Made by a program: the position numbers and the translations under genes. From NCBI RefSeq assembly GCF_018613575.1, contig NZ_JAGGPX010000011.1:1-41395 (forward strand): a stretch of DNA of 41,395 nt, in the 5' to 3' direction. Of this stretch, positions 9,715-17,755 are shown piece after piece. Positions within the stretch are counted from its first letter, which is position 1; the number at the start of each line of letters is the position of its first letter. The notes under the pieces were generated by a model, which saw nothing but the letters and a program-made list of their open reading frames with translations, ran no database searches and was not told the DNA's origin. The DNA comes from Planococcus sp. ISL-110 (lineage in GTDB: Bacteria; Bacillota; Bacilli; Bacillales_A; Planococcaceae).

Positions 9715-9728
9715 AAGGGAGTTCCCTC
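9715..9728. promoter_or_regulatory. Putative NreC operator, distal site of the hemerythrin/SEC-C promoter
   Basis: AAGGG-AGTT-CCCTC matches 8 of 10 defined positions of TAGGG-N4-CCCTA. It lies 22 bp, about two helical turns, from the next site at 9737-9750 and about 69 bp upstream of the proposed start point. Confidence 0.5.
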
Positions 9729-9736
9729 TTTCGCTA

Positions 9737-9750
9737 AAGGAAATGCCCTA
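9737..9750. promoter_or_regulatory. Putative NreC operator, proximal site of the hemerythrin/SEC-C promoter
   Basis: AAGGA-AATG-CCCTA matches 8 of 10 defined positions, including the complete right half CCCTA. Its centre is about 47 bp upstream of the start point inferred from the extended -10 at 9776-9784, a plausible activator position. Confidence 0.5.
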
Positions 9751-9775
9751 GCTGGAAAATCAGCGGTTTTTGACA

Positions 9776-9784
9776 TGTTATACT
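9776..9784 (+). promoter_or_regulatory. Extended -10 promoter of the hemerythrin/SEC-C operon
   Basis: TGTTATACT is a TGn-TATACT extended -10 element ending 21 bp before the ATG at 9806. No good -35 hexamer stands 17 bp upstream, which fits a promoter needing an activator. Confidence 0.55.
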
Positions 9785-9805
9785 GAAAAAAAATGAGGGG
9801 AATGA

Positions 9806-10237
9806 ATGATTATGTCAGGACCATCTTTGCGCCAATTGCATGCCCATCATGCAATCCATGAAGGCGCCTTATCTGGAGCATTAACCAAAACCGAAGAAGT
9901 GGAAGACCTATTGAGAGCCAAAGAATACGAAGTTGCCCGTCAGGCGGCGGATCATTTGCTGGAGTATTGGGAAACACGGATCATCAGCCATGCTGATGCG
10001 GAAGAAGAAGGATTTTACAAGGAAATGATTGAGCAGAAACCTGAACTCAAGCAAACAGTAGCTGATTTGACACGTGATCATGATATTATGCGCATCGTTG
10101 CTTCTGACATTAAAAAGTTGCTTGTGGAAGAAGGCGTCAGCTATGAAGTGATGAAACAGTTTCATGCGCTGCTAGTAGTGAACGCCATCCATAGCCGCGA
10201 GGAAGAGCGGTTGCTGCTTGAGGGGCCTTCGCTATGA
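9806..10237 (+). CDS. Hemerythrin-like protein divergent from narG
   Basis: A 143-aa single-domain protein with a spaced His/Glu set: HAHHAIHEGAL at the N-terminus, SHADAEEEGFY, TRDHDIM, and FHALLVVNAIHSREEERLL at the C-terminus. This fits a hemerythrin-like di-iron four-helix bundle binding O2 or NO. The ATG at 9806 follows GAGGGG by 5 nt; a second ATG two codons later is possible. Its stop overlaps the start of the following SEC-C gene (ATGA), so the two are translationally coupled. It is not closely similar to the hemerythrin protein at 91-618, so the nitrate locus is flanked by two different members of the family. Function in NO or oxygen handling is inference. Confidence 0.8.
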   Translation: MIMSGPSLRQLHAHHAIHEGALSGALTKTEEVEDLLRAKEYEVARQAADHLLEYWETRIISHADAEEEGFYKEMIEQKPELKQTVADLTRDHDIMRIVASDIKKLLVEEGVSYEVMKQFHALLVVNAIHSREEERLLLEGPSL

Positions 10238-12078
10238 TAAATGCCATCGGAAGAAACGACCTATGCCAATGTGAAAGCGGCAAAAAATACAAAAAATGCT
10301 GTGGAGCGGACGATTCCACTAAACTGATGATGGAAGAACAAAATAAAGTGCTTCAAGGGCTGCTTCAGGAATTTTTCGAAAATCATCCCCGCCCGTCCCA
10401 ACAAAAAGAATTGGTGAAATGGAAAGATAAAGTCGAAAACCTGCTCGTTCCTCTTTACGGTGAGGATAAATCAAACGGTATTATTGGCGACCTCTTTTTC
10501 TTTTCTGAACGCGTCGATGTATGGAATGCTTTTATCGAACAGAAAATCACCAAAGAAGAACGAACACAAATCAGGCAGGTTCTTGGCTCTTGGCTAAATC
10601 CCTTGTTTATGGCAGGCGAAGTTCTTTCCGTCTCCAATTACCGTGCACAGGTCCGTGATTTGCTGTCTGAAGAAATCACTGAAATTGAAGTCAATGAATC
10701 TTTCCCTGTTGAAGTTGGAAATATCGCAACCGGCTTCTATTTGCCTGATGTCCGGATCGGAAACCATTTCATGATGGTCCTGAACAGCCTGACAGTTGCA
10801 GTTGAAGTAAACCAGGACAGTGTCCGGAAACTCCAGGAAATGTATCAGTCATCAGAAACTGCAAGCGCACAGGAGTTTTACAGCCAGAACATGCTGGCTG
10901 TTTATCAAATCCTGAGCAGTGGCATTCTCAGCACCGAGCAAGTCTCTTCTGCAGTTCTTGAAACCGTGGAGGAATTAGAGAATTTCCTCATTGCCCATGA
11001 TTTGAAAAGCGACGAATTAATCGAAGCCTTCTTTCATTATGCAGAACCCCTGGCCATGATTCCCAAAGAAGCAGTCGCTGGCGCGATTCAGTTTGCCATC
11101 GACCACCAATTGGTAAAGCTGGACTGGGATATTGAACAAACAGCACAGCATTTTGCGGTGGATACAGACAGACTCACCCTATTCAAGAATGAACTCGGTT
11201 CTTTTTATCACGCTGCCATGGGCCTCGAAGACACAGAAAAAGAAGCAGTTTATGCATTTGAAGTAGGAACGGATCCTAAGGGCAACGAACTTCAGAATTG
11301 GCAATTGTATATGCATTTGAAAAATGCGACCATTACAAGCGAAAATGAATTAAAACGCCAAATGGAGTATTATCACAGCAAATCCTATGAACCGAAAACC
11401 AAAGCTGAAACCGCTCAACTCCTAGCCTACAGTGCACACACAAACACGGATCGGACAAGCCAGCTAGAGCAGATTCAGCAACTGGACCCCAAAAATACAG
11501 ATGCCTTCCTATTGGCAGCTGAAGTGGAAATGAATAAGCCAGTAAAAGAACAATTGCTCCAACAGGCAATCGCCAGCGGCAAAGAACGCTTTGAACCGGA
11601 AATGGATGTAGCCTGGTTGTACGTGCCAAACCGTCCATACCTGCGCTCCCTGTTTTTGCTCGGGAATTTCTATTGGGAGCAAGCTCGCTTCGAAGAAGCT
11701 TTTCCTATATATTATGAAGTGCTGCGTTTGAACCCCGGTGATCATCAAGGGGTACGATATTTAGCGGTTTCGGCGTTAATTGCATTGGGCCGTCTTGAAG
11801 AAGCAGAAAGCCTGATCAGGCATTATGAGGAAGAACTCAGCGACAATGCATTCTATGCCTGGTTTAGATGGTCTATTGAACGACAAAAAGGTATGCTTTC
11901 CCAAACCGTTCAAACTCTTTATGTAGAAGCTATCGATCAAAATCCATATGTGAAAAAACATGTTGAAAAATGGAATACTGCTTTGCCTTATCCAAAATCG
12001 GCTGTCATCACTCCCCGTTCCCCTGAAGAAGCAGGATTAATCTGGACGTTTTTGGCACCGACTCTTGATAATCGGTAA
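10234..12078 (+). CDS. SEC-C motif protein with TPR-like C-terminal half
   Basis: A 614-aa cytoplasmic protein. The first 25 residues hold a SEC-C zinc motif, GRNDLCQCESGKKYKKCCG (C-x-C-x8-C-C), as found at the end of SecA and in many proteins of unknown role. The middle is acidic and helical without a family I recognise. The last 200 residues contain helix pairs resembling tetratricopeptide repeats (for example RSLFLLGNFYWEQARFEEAF and VSALIALGRLEEAESLIRHY), suggesting a protein-binding scaffold. It is coupled by a 4-nt overlap to the hemerythrin-like gene and ends before a strong bidirectional terminator. Its role is unknown; the location opposite narG, with NreC-type sites, suggests a link to nitrate or anaerobic growth. 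Confidence 0.8.
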   Translation: MINAIGRNDLCQCESGKKYKKCCGADDSTKLMMEEQNKVLQGLLQEFFENHPRPSQQKELVKWKDKVENLLVPLYGEDKSNGIIGDLFFFSERVDVWNAFIEQKITKEERTQIRQVLGSWLNPLFMAGEVLSVSNYRAQVRDLLSEEITEIEVNESFPVEVGNIATGFYLPDVRIGNHFMMVLNSLTVAVEVNQDSVRKLQEMYQSSETASAQEFYSQNMLAVYQILSSGILSTEQVSSAVLETVEELENFLIAHDLKSDELIEAFFHYAEPLAMIPKEAVAGAIQFAIDHQLVKLDWDIEQTAQHFAVDTDRLTLFKNELGSFYHAAMGLEDTEKEAVYAFEVGTDPKGNELQNWQLYMHLKNATITSENELKRQMEYYHSKSYEPKTKAETAQLLAYSAHTNTDRTSQLEQIQQLDPKNTDAFLLAAEVEMNKPVKEQLLQQAIASGKERFEPEMDVAWLYVPNRPYLRSLFLLGNFYWEQARFEEAFPIYYEVLRLNPGDHQGVRYLAVSALIALGRLEEAESLIRHYEEELSDNAFYAWFRWSIERQKGMLSQTVQTLYVEAIDQNPYVKKHVEKWNTALPYPKSAVITPRSPEEAGLIWTFLAPTLDNR

Positions 12079-12104
12079 GCATGATTTGGAACAGATGAAA
12101 AACT

Positions 12105-12146
12105 AAAAAAAGGCTGCATCTTCTGTAATAGAAGATGCAGCCTTTT
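12105..12146. terminator. Bidirectional terminator
   Basis: A perfect stem of about 15 bp (AGGCTGCATCTTCT paired with its complement, loop GTAAT) is flanked by an A run on the left and TTTT on the right. It can end the SEC-C gene on the plus strand and the small gene at 12165-12407 on the minus strand. Confidence 0.9.
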
Positions 12147-12164
12147 AAATATGTCTTTAAAAAC

Positions 12165-12407
12165 TCAGCTATTGATTGAATTTGTTTGATTGTCGTCTTT
12201 GGCGGAATCAAAATTCCCTTGACCGACTCTGCGTCGTATTTCTTCTTCAGTTAACTTTCTACCGATGGGTCCTGTCGGGATTTCAGTGGAACTATCTTCA
12301 GTTTCAGCGCGTTCAACGCGTGCAAAGCCTGAATCCGTTTCACGCCCGATCCGCTCTCTCTCAGCCCTGCTTGAATAAGTTTCTTCTGGTTTTTTTTCAA
12401 CAGCCAT
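12165..12407 (-). CDS. Small hydrophilic protein of unknown function
   Basis: An 80-aa protein starting MAVEKKPEETYSSRAERER, with AAGGAG 8 nt before the ATG at 12407. It is highly charged and appears disordered except for a short helix LTEEEIRRRVGQGNF near the C-terminus. No membrane segment, cysteine or recognised domain is present. It is convergent with the SEC-C gene and shares its terminator. The good ribosome site and codon use make it a likely real gene; no function can be assigned. Confidence 0.65.
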   Translation of the reverse strand: MAVEKKPEETYSSRAERERIGRETDSGFARVERAETEDSSTEIPTGPIGRKLTEEEIRRRVGQGNFDSAKDDNQTNSINS

Positions 12408-12585
12408 TAAAATCACTCCTTCTTATGATTTCCCTGTAATTTTTAACAGCAAACTTTTCAATCCGAAAAACGAGTGGATATATAATTATCATGCCAAATT
12501 TTTCAGATTATTCAAAACTTAACAAGGTTTCTGGAAGCATACTAATAAGCTGAAGAAATAATTTCTCTTACTCGTTTATATGAAT

Positions 12586-13520
12586 CTATAATTGAATCGG
12601 TCCTTCAACAACGATTTTCTCGATTGTGCGCCCTGTCAGCAGGTTTTCATAAGCTTCTTTCAAGGTTACCGGACTAAGTGGCGATAAGTGTTTAGTCATG
12701 GTCGATCGGACTTTCCCTTCTTCCACCCAGTCAGACAATTGCATCAAAATAGCGTGCTGGGATGCCATATCTTCTGTCTGAAACACCGAACGCGTATACA
12801 TGAGTTCATAGGAAAAAGTGACGGATTTATAGAACAGCTCAAGATGAAGCGGCTTGAAGGCTGGCAGGATAGTTTTCGCCATGTTCTCCATATGGTCATC
12901 CACATTCGTCAAACAAAAAATATAATGAACTCCGTGAATTCCAAGTGCCTCCAATTGCGCTTCAAAAGGCTCATGGTGATTGATGACATGGTCACCCCAA
13001 CAAGTTTCGCAATCTGGGTAGCAACCGAAACTACTCCTCCGGCCGCTCCAATGATCAAAATTACTTTCCCATTGTTACCAGCTGCTTTTCTGGAAGCACC
13101 AAGCCGATCAAAAAGCGCTTCGCAGGCCGTGATGCTGGTCAAAGGCAAAGCTGCCGCTTCTGGAAAACCGATATCCTTCGGCTTCCTGCCGACAATCCGT
13201 TCATCCACCAGCTGGACTTTGCTGAGGCTTCCTGGAATGTTGCTGGTTCCCGCATAGAATACCTCATCCTCCGCCTGGAATAAACTGCAATCATTTCCCG
13301 CTTCCAGTACGACTCCCGCGGCAACGCGCCCAACAATAGTAACAGAATGGTCATCTTCCCGCTTGCCATCACACGTTCGCAAATCTGTCGGATTGACCGA
13401 TATCTCCCGTACCTCCACCAATAGGTTTTTGCCTGTTGCTTTTGTTCGTTCAATTTCAACTCGTTCAAAATTAGGTGCTTCTTTTTTCGAACCCGGTTTA
13501 TAAAAGCCCAATACACTCAT
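12586..13520 (-). pseudogene. Decayed zinc-type alcohol dehydrogenase / quinone oxidoreductase
   Basis: Two adjacent readings together resemble one MDR-family oxidoreductase of about 335 aa. The upstream part (13520-12909) contains the GroES-like domain (VEVREISVNPTDL, VQLVDERIVG) and the start of the Rossmann fold (GKVILIIGAAGGVVSVATQIAKLVGV). The reading then shifts: in another frame DHVINHHEPFEAQLEALGIHGV continues, and the second part (to 12586) ends in LTGRTIEKIVVEGP. Compared with the family, roughly 20 residues after VGV are missing with a frame change, and about 10 more are missing after ENMAKTILPA. These two deletions make a functional protein unlikely. No ribosome site of note precedes the ATG at 13520. 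Confidence 0.82.
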
Positions 13521-13671
13521 CCTAACTATCTATTAACACAGGCACAAAAATTTGTTTTTTTCATTAGAGTCTATGTTTTAGTTTTTTCGCTCGACTATAT
13601 ATGTGCCTAGGATCCACAAGAAAAGAATTTACTCTTAATTATTAAATATTCAAAAAATATGGAAAATTAAG

Positions 13672-13699
13672 TTGTTTTTTATTTAATTTCTGTTATTAT
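13672..13699 (+). promoter_or_regulatory. Candidate promoter of the SLH metallophosphoesterase gene
   Basis: TTGTTT (13672-13677) and an extended -10 TGtTATTAT (13691-13699) are 16 bp apart in an AT-rich, otherwise empty stretch (13521-13831). It would give a leader of about 125 nt. The base composition alone could produce such a match. Confidence 0.4.
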
Positions 13700-13831
13700 G
13701 AATAAATAGGTTCATCGTTTATATTTAAAAAGAATATATATGCCTATACAAGTAGTACTATATGCTCTTTTTCCAGGGAGACCCGAGAATTTTTTATAAG
13801 ACATGTAACACCCATCAAAGGAGGACGAAAA

Positions 13832-16153
13832 ATGATAAAGAAAATTTTTGCCACTACAGCCGCACTAGCTTTGGTATTAACAAATGCTTCATTAGCGCCC
13901 CTTGCAGCAACCAGCCTGGAAGAACCAACAAATGTCAAACCGGCTAATTACGCAACAGACGTCAGCCTCAACACCACTTTGGAAGCAATCGTAAAAGATT
14001 CTACTGGAGCAGGGATCAAAACGGTGGATTTCAAAAAAGGGTTTACATATGACTTTGCCGGCGGCAACAGCATATCCGGCTTTGAGAACGACACAGTCGA
14101 CAATCCCATTTCCGTTCCGATTCAACAAGATGCAACCGCGTTAACAAACGAACAGATGGATGCGATGGCAGCAGATGATGACGAAACAGCCATTACAAAA
14201 AGTGACAACGACTTCCCTTCCCAGCGTTTTGAAGTCGACGTGTCAAAGGATTTGGCAGCGGGCAATTCGATTGAACTTTACTGGAAAGGCAAAACATTGG
14301 CAAGCGGGCTAGCCAATTTGTCTGCATGGGATTTTAAAGCCGGCAACTGGGTAGCTTTGAGCCAAATGGAAGGAAACGCCAATAACGAGGAAATTGTCCT
14401 GACAGCAGAAATTGACAAAGAGCGGTTTGTCAAAGACGGCAAGGTTCAGGCGATGGTCCATGATTCCGGAACGCTGACAGATTCCACAGACCAAGACTTC
14501 TCTATGCTATGGTTTACAGATACGCAATATTACGCAGCTGACTATCCGGAAGTCTGGACTTCCATGACAGACTGGATGATCGATGAATTCAAAAAAGGAA
14601 GCTATGAATATGCCATGAATACCGGTGACCTTGTCGATGATGTACTCGATGAGGAACAATGGAAAGTTGCTGAGGAAAATCTGGACCGCATGGATGCGGC
14701 CAATATTCCATACGGTGTGCTGGCCGGAAACCACGATGTCGTCATAGACAAACTTAACAAAACCTATGACTATACAATTTACGCAAGATATGCCGGAATT
14801 GACCGCTTTAAGGATAATCCTTGGTTTGGCGAGGCAATGAATGACGAAAATCAAAACCATTATGATTTGTTCTCATTTGGCGATCATGATTTCATTTTCC
14901 TTTACCTCGGTTTTGGAAGAGACGGATCAGCTGAAACTGTCGAATGGGCAAATAAAGTCCTTGAGCAGCATGCTGACCGCAATGCGATTGTCGGCATGCA
15001 TGAAAACATCAATTCTCTGGCACAATATGTGACGGCTGAAGCAAGAGTGGTCAACAGAGAAATCGTCGTTCCGAATGAAAACGTCAAGATGGTCCTCAGC
15101 GGACATCATCATGGCGCAAACTATCGTGTGAAACAACTCACAAATGAAGATGGCACAGACCGGGAAGTACTGGAAGTATTGGCGAATCATCAAGGAAATC
15201 TACCTGATGATCGCGGACAAGGGTATTTGAAGATGCTGACATTCGATCCAACTGATGAAACACTGGATTTAGTATCGTACTCTCCTTACCTCGATGATTT
15301 TGATTTTGATCAATTTGATCCTGAAAAAGAAAGCTTTACAGCAAGCTTTGATTTAGAGGATGTAGAAGCCAAAGAAAACCCTAGACAAATCGAAACGGAT
15401 TACATGGCCGTCAATATCTATACCGATCAACTGATCGGCCAGGATAAAGACCTTAAATCAGGAGATGCCGCTTCGGTCGAATGGGAAGGACTCAGCAAAA
15501 ACACTGAATATCATTGGTACATGAATATTACCAATGCTGCAGATGAAAGTGAAAAATCACCAATTTATCAATTTACAACAGGATCAACGGAACCTGATCC
15601 AGTGCCTGCGAATCCGACCTTCTCTGATGTCAGTCCTGATGAGCCAAAATGGGCTTATGAATCAATCGAAAAAATGGCTGGCAAAGGGATTATTATAGGT
15701 AATCCCGATGGAACTTTCGGGTGGAGAAACAGCATCGAAAGACAGCACGTCGCTTTGATGTTTACTCGAGCACTGCCGGAACTGGAAAGCGCTGCACCTT
15801 ACGAAATGTTTGATGATGTTCCCGAAACACATGTTTATTTCGAGGAAATTATGGCAGCTCAGCAAGCCGGAATTGTTGAAGGTTATCAAAATAAATTCCG
15901 TCCAAAAGGAAAATTGACCCGCCAGGAAATGGCTAAAGTGTTAGTAACAGCCTTTGGAATCGAAGAAGAAGGTTCACACAACTTCCCAGACGTCGATACA
16001 ACTGGCTGGGCCGATGAGTATATCGACACACTTTATGCCGCTGGAATCACAGTCGGTTCGTCTGGTGGAAAATTCAATCCGAAGGCTGATGTAACGAGAG
16101 CTGAATTTGCAGTCTTTATGGACCGAGCACTCGAGTATTCTGAAAAACAGTAA
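13832..16153 (+). CDS. Secreted metallophosphoesterase anchored by three SLH domains
   Basis: A 773-aa exported protein. Residues 1-26 form a signal peptide (MIKKIFATTAALALVLTNAS, then APLAA). A calcineurin-like metallophosphoesterase domain spans about residues 225-430 with all metal motifs: LWFTDTQ, NTGDLVDD, LAGNHDVV, GMHEN and SGHHHGANY. A fibronectin-like linker (about 500-580) follows, then three S-layer homology domains (about 590-773), each with an FSDV/FDDV/FPDV start and a TR-type repeat end, which bind pyruvylated secondary wall polymer. AAGGAGG stands 9 nt before the ATG. It is monocistronic, between its own leader and terminator. The substrate (phosphoester or nucleotide at the cell surface) is not evident. 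Confidence 0.9.
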   Translation: MIKKIFATTAALALVLTNASLAPLAATSLEEPTNVKPANYATDVSLNTTLEAIVKDSTGAGIKTVDFKKGFTYDFAGGNSISGFENDTVDNPISVPIQQDATALTNEQMDAMAADDDETAITKSDNDFPSQRFEVDVSKDLAAGNSIELYWKGKTLASGLANLSAWDFKAGNWVALSQMEGNANNEEIVLTAEIDKERFVKDGKVQAMVHDSGTLTDSTDQDFSMLWFTDTQYYAADYPEVWTSMTDWMIDEFKKGSYEYAMNTGDLVDDVLDEEQWKVAEENLDRMDAANIPYGVLAGNHDVVIDKLNKTYDYTIYARYAGIDRFKDNPWFGEAMNDENQNHYDLFSFGDHDFIFLYLGFGRDGSAETVEWANKVLEQHADRNAIVGMHENINSLAQYVTAEARVVNREIVVPNENVKMVLSGHHHGANYRVKQLTNEDGTDREVLEVLANHQGNLPDDRGQGYLKMLTFDPTDETLDLVSYSPYLDDFDFDQFDPEKESFTASFDLEDVEAKENPRQIETDYMAVNIYTDQLIGQDKDLKSGDAASVEWEGLSKNTEYHWYMNITNAADESEKSPIYQFTTGSTEPDPVPANPTFSDVSPDEPKWAYESIEKMAGKGIIIGNPDGTFGWRNSIERQHVALMFTRALPELESAAPYEMFDDVPETHVYFEEIMAAQQAGIVEGYQNKFRPKGKLTRQEMAKVLVTAFGIEEEGSHNFPDVDTTGWADEYIDTLYAAGITVGSSGGKFNPKADVTRAEFAVFMDRALEYSEKQ

Positions 16154-16166
16154 ACCCAAAAGAAGA

Positions 16167-16201
16167 GGAGACCGCAGCCGCGGTCTCCTTTTCTTTTTTT
16201 A
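16167..16201 (+). terminator. Terminator of the SLH metallophosphoesterase gene
   Basis: A perfect 9-bp GC-rich stem GGAGACCGC/GCGGTCTCC with a 4-nt loop, followed by TTTTCTTTTTTT, 13 bp after the stop codon. Confidence 0.92.
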
Positions 16202-16232
16202 CATAAAACAACACTAAATCCTGTAAAAAATC

Positions 16233-16238
16233 TATAAT
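16233..16238 (+). promoter_or_regulatory. -10 hexamer upstream of the MFS transporter
   Basis: A perfect TATAAT stands 53 bp before the ATG at 16291. The -35 region (16210-16215) is poor, so this is a tentative promoter. Confidence 0.35.
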
Positions 16239-16290
16239 GGAGTTACTAAAAGCTAATAATCGAATCCAGCCCATACTAGGAGGTGAATTC

Positions 16291-17487
16291 ATGATTACCC
16301 GCTACACAGTCATTTCCCTGGGCGTGTCTCAGCTAATATGCTGGGGAATCTCCTATTACTTGATTGCCGCTTTCGGAGTAAGAATTGCCGAAGATCTTGC
16401 CTGGAGCGAATCCATTGTCTATGGAGGCTTTTCAGCCGCTTTGGTAATCATGGCCTTTACATCTCCACTCACTGGCCAGTTGATCGACCGGTTCGGCGGC
16501 AAGGTTGTGATGACTGCAGGTTCGGTGCTGCTCGCGCTGGGCTGCGGGGGGATTGCGTTGTCCTATTCTACCGGAGTATATTATGCATCTTGGATGCTGT
16601 TAGGATTGGCCATGCGCCTCTGTCTTTATGACGCCGCTTTTGCTGCATTGGCACGCATAGGAGGCGTTCATGCAAAGCGCCCCATTTCACAGATCACTCT
16701 TTTAGGAGGATTGGCTTCCACCATTTTTTGGCCGATTGGGTTCTTTTTAGCAGAAACTTTCGGATGGCGGGCGGCTCTCTTGATTTATGCCGGCTTCGCC
16801 CTATTGACGATCCCTCTTCACCTGTCGCTCCCCACCGGTCGATTTGATGACCAGGCCAAGGCGGTTGGAAATAATACAGTAACGTCCTTTTCCCCTGCTA
16901 CAGTGACTACAAAAGAGCAATGGATCGCCGCCAGTTTGTATGCATTGGTTTTTACGCTATTGAACTTTTTGAATTCGGCCATGTCCACCCACATGATCAC
17001 CCTTCTAGCAGGACTTGGGCTTACTGCCGCTCTTTCGGTTTGGGTTTCAACGTTCAGGGGAATCGGACAATCTTTGGCACGTGTCTGTGAAGTGTTGTTC
17101 GGCGCTCACCTTCACCCTACTTCATTAACGATTCTGGCATCCATGCTTTTGCCCCTCGGCTTTGCTATCGGTCTTTTCAGCGGCCAGTTTCTTACAGCTG
17201 CCCTTCTGTTCGCCTTTCTCTTCGGAGCAGGCAATGGGCTGATGACAATTACAAGGGGAACGCTGCCGCTCGTCTTGTTTGACCCTAACACTTACGGAAC
17301 GCTTGTGGGAAAGCTGTTGGTACCCGGTTTCCTGCTGTCGGCAATTTCCCCCATCGTCTACACCTACATTATCCATCACTTCGGAGAACAGACAGCACTT
17401 ATCATTTCCACTGTCTTGGCGTTTATTATATTTGCCCTATCGCTGGTGCTAAAATCAAGATACCATCCCGCTGCAGCCAAAGAATAG
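16291..17487 (+). CDS. MFS transporter, substrate unknown
   Basis: A 398-aa integral membrane protein with about 12 hydrophobic segments. The major facilitator signature loop between helices 2 and 3 is present (GQLIDRFGGKVVM). The start is the ATG at 16291 with AGGAGGTG 5 nt upstream; an in-frame ATG at 16237 lies on the -10 element and is unlikely. A helix-breaking cytoplasmic loop around residues 190-215 separates the two six-helix halves. It stands alone, with no adjacent regulator or enzyme to hint at a substrate. Confidence 0.85.
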   Translation: MITRYTVISLGVSQLICWGISYYLIAAFGVRIAEDLAWSESIVYGGFSAALVIMAFTSPLTGQLIDRFGGKVVMTAGSVLLALGCGGIALSYSTGVYYASWMLLGLAMRLCLYDAAFAALARIGGVHAKRPISQITLLGGLASTIFWPIGFFLAETFGWRAALLIYAGFALLTIPLHLSLPTGRFDDQAKAVGNNTVTSFSPATVTTKEQWIAASLYALVFTLLNFLNSAMSTHMITLLAGLGLTAALSVWVSTFRGIGQSLARVCEVLFGAHLHPTSLTILASMLLPLGFAIGLFSGQFLTAALLFAFLFGAGNGLMTITRGTLPLVLFDPNTYGTLVGKLLVPGFLLSAISPIVYTYIIHHFGEQTALIISTVLAFIIFALSLVLKSRYHPAAAKE

Positions 17488-17519
17488 GGCAATGGCATCC
17501 TTTCAAGGGGAAAAGACGA

Positions 17520-17669
17520 ATGAAAATCCAAATCATCGGCGGGTTCGGCACCGGAAAGAACACGTTAGCACCATTTATGAGCGCACAAGAAAACGGTTTA
17601 TTGATTGATACGGATCGTTGTATTCGGAAAGAGGAAGTATCGGTATTCTTAAGAAAAATAAATCGATAG
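17520..17669 (+). pseudogene. Truncated P-loop kinase-like ORF
   Basis: A 49-codon reading beginning MKIQIIGGFGTGKNTLAP, with an AGGGG ribosome site and an ATG at 17520. It has an intact Walker A motif (GGFGTGKNT) and a strand resembling LLIDTD. These features match the first 40 residues of small nucleotide-kinase or topology-modulation proteins, which are normally about 170 aa. It then ends at TAG after LRKINR, directly before a terminator hairpin, so the rest of the domain is missing. It is best read as a 5' remnant left by a deletion; a tiny functional protein is less likely. Confidence 0.6.
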
Positions 17670-17675
17670 AAATAT

Positions 17676-17714
17676 AAATAGCCAGTCCCCTCAAGAAAGG
17701 GGGCTGGCTATTTA
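17676..17714. terminator. Bidirectional terminator
   Basis: The stem AAATAGCCAG.CCCCT pairs with AGGGG.CTGGCTATTT (one bulge, 6-nt loop), with A-rich left and TTT right flanks. It separates the truncated P-loop ORF from yqkK, which reads toward it. Confidence 0.75.
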
Positions 17715-17755
17715 GTAATGCAGGTGCCTATTTAGCTTTGACAGCAGATACTTCA

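Larger units (their letters stand above)
9347..9805. promoter_or_regulatory. Divergent regulatory region between narG and the hemerythrin/SEC-C operon
   Basis: A 459-bp non-coding stretch between two divergently read operons. It holds three good and several weaker matches to the NreC operator TAGGG-N4-CCCTA. The decamer GAATTCCCTT occurs twice (9475-9484 and 9691-9700), and TCCCTTA/TAAGGGA form an inverted repeat near 9695-9720. A possible minus-strand -10 (CATAAT) lies at 9425-9420 and an extended -10 for the plus strand at 9776-9784. No convincing gene lies within it; the 63-codon minus-strand reading at 9461-9652 lacks a clear ribosome site. Confidence 0.75.
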
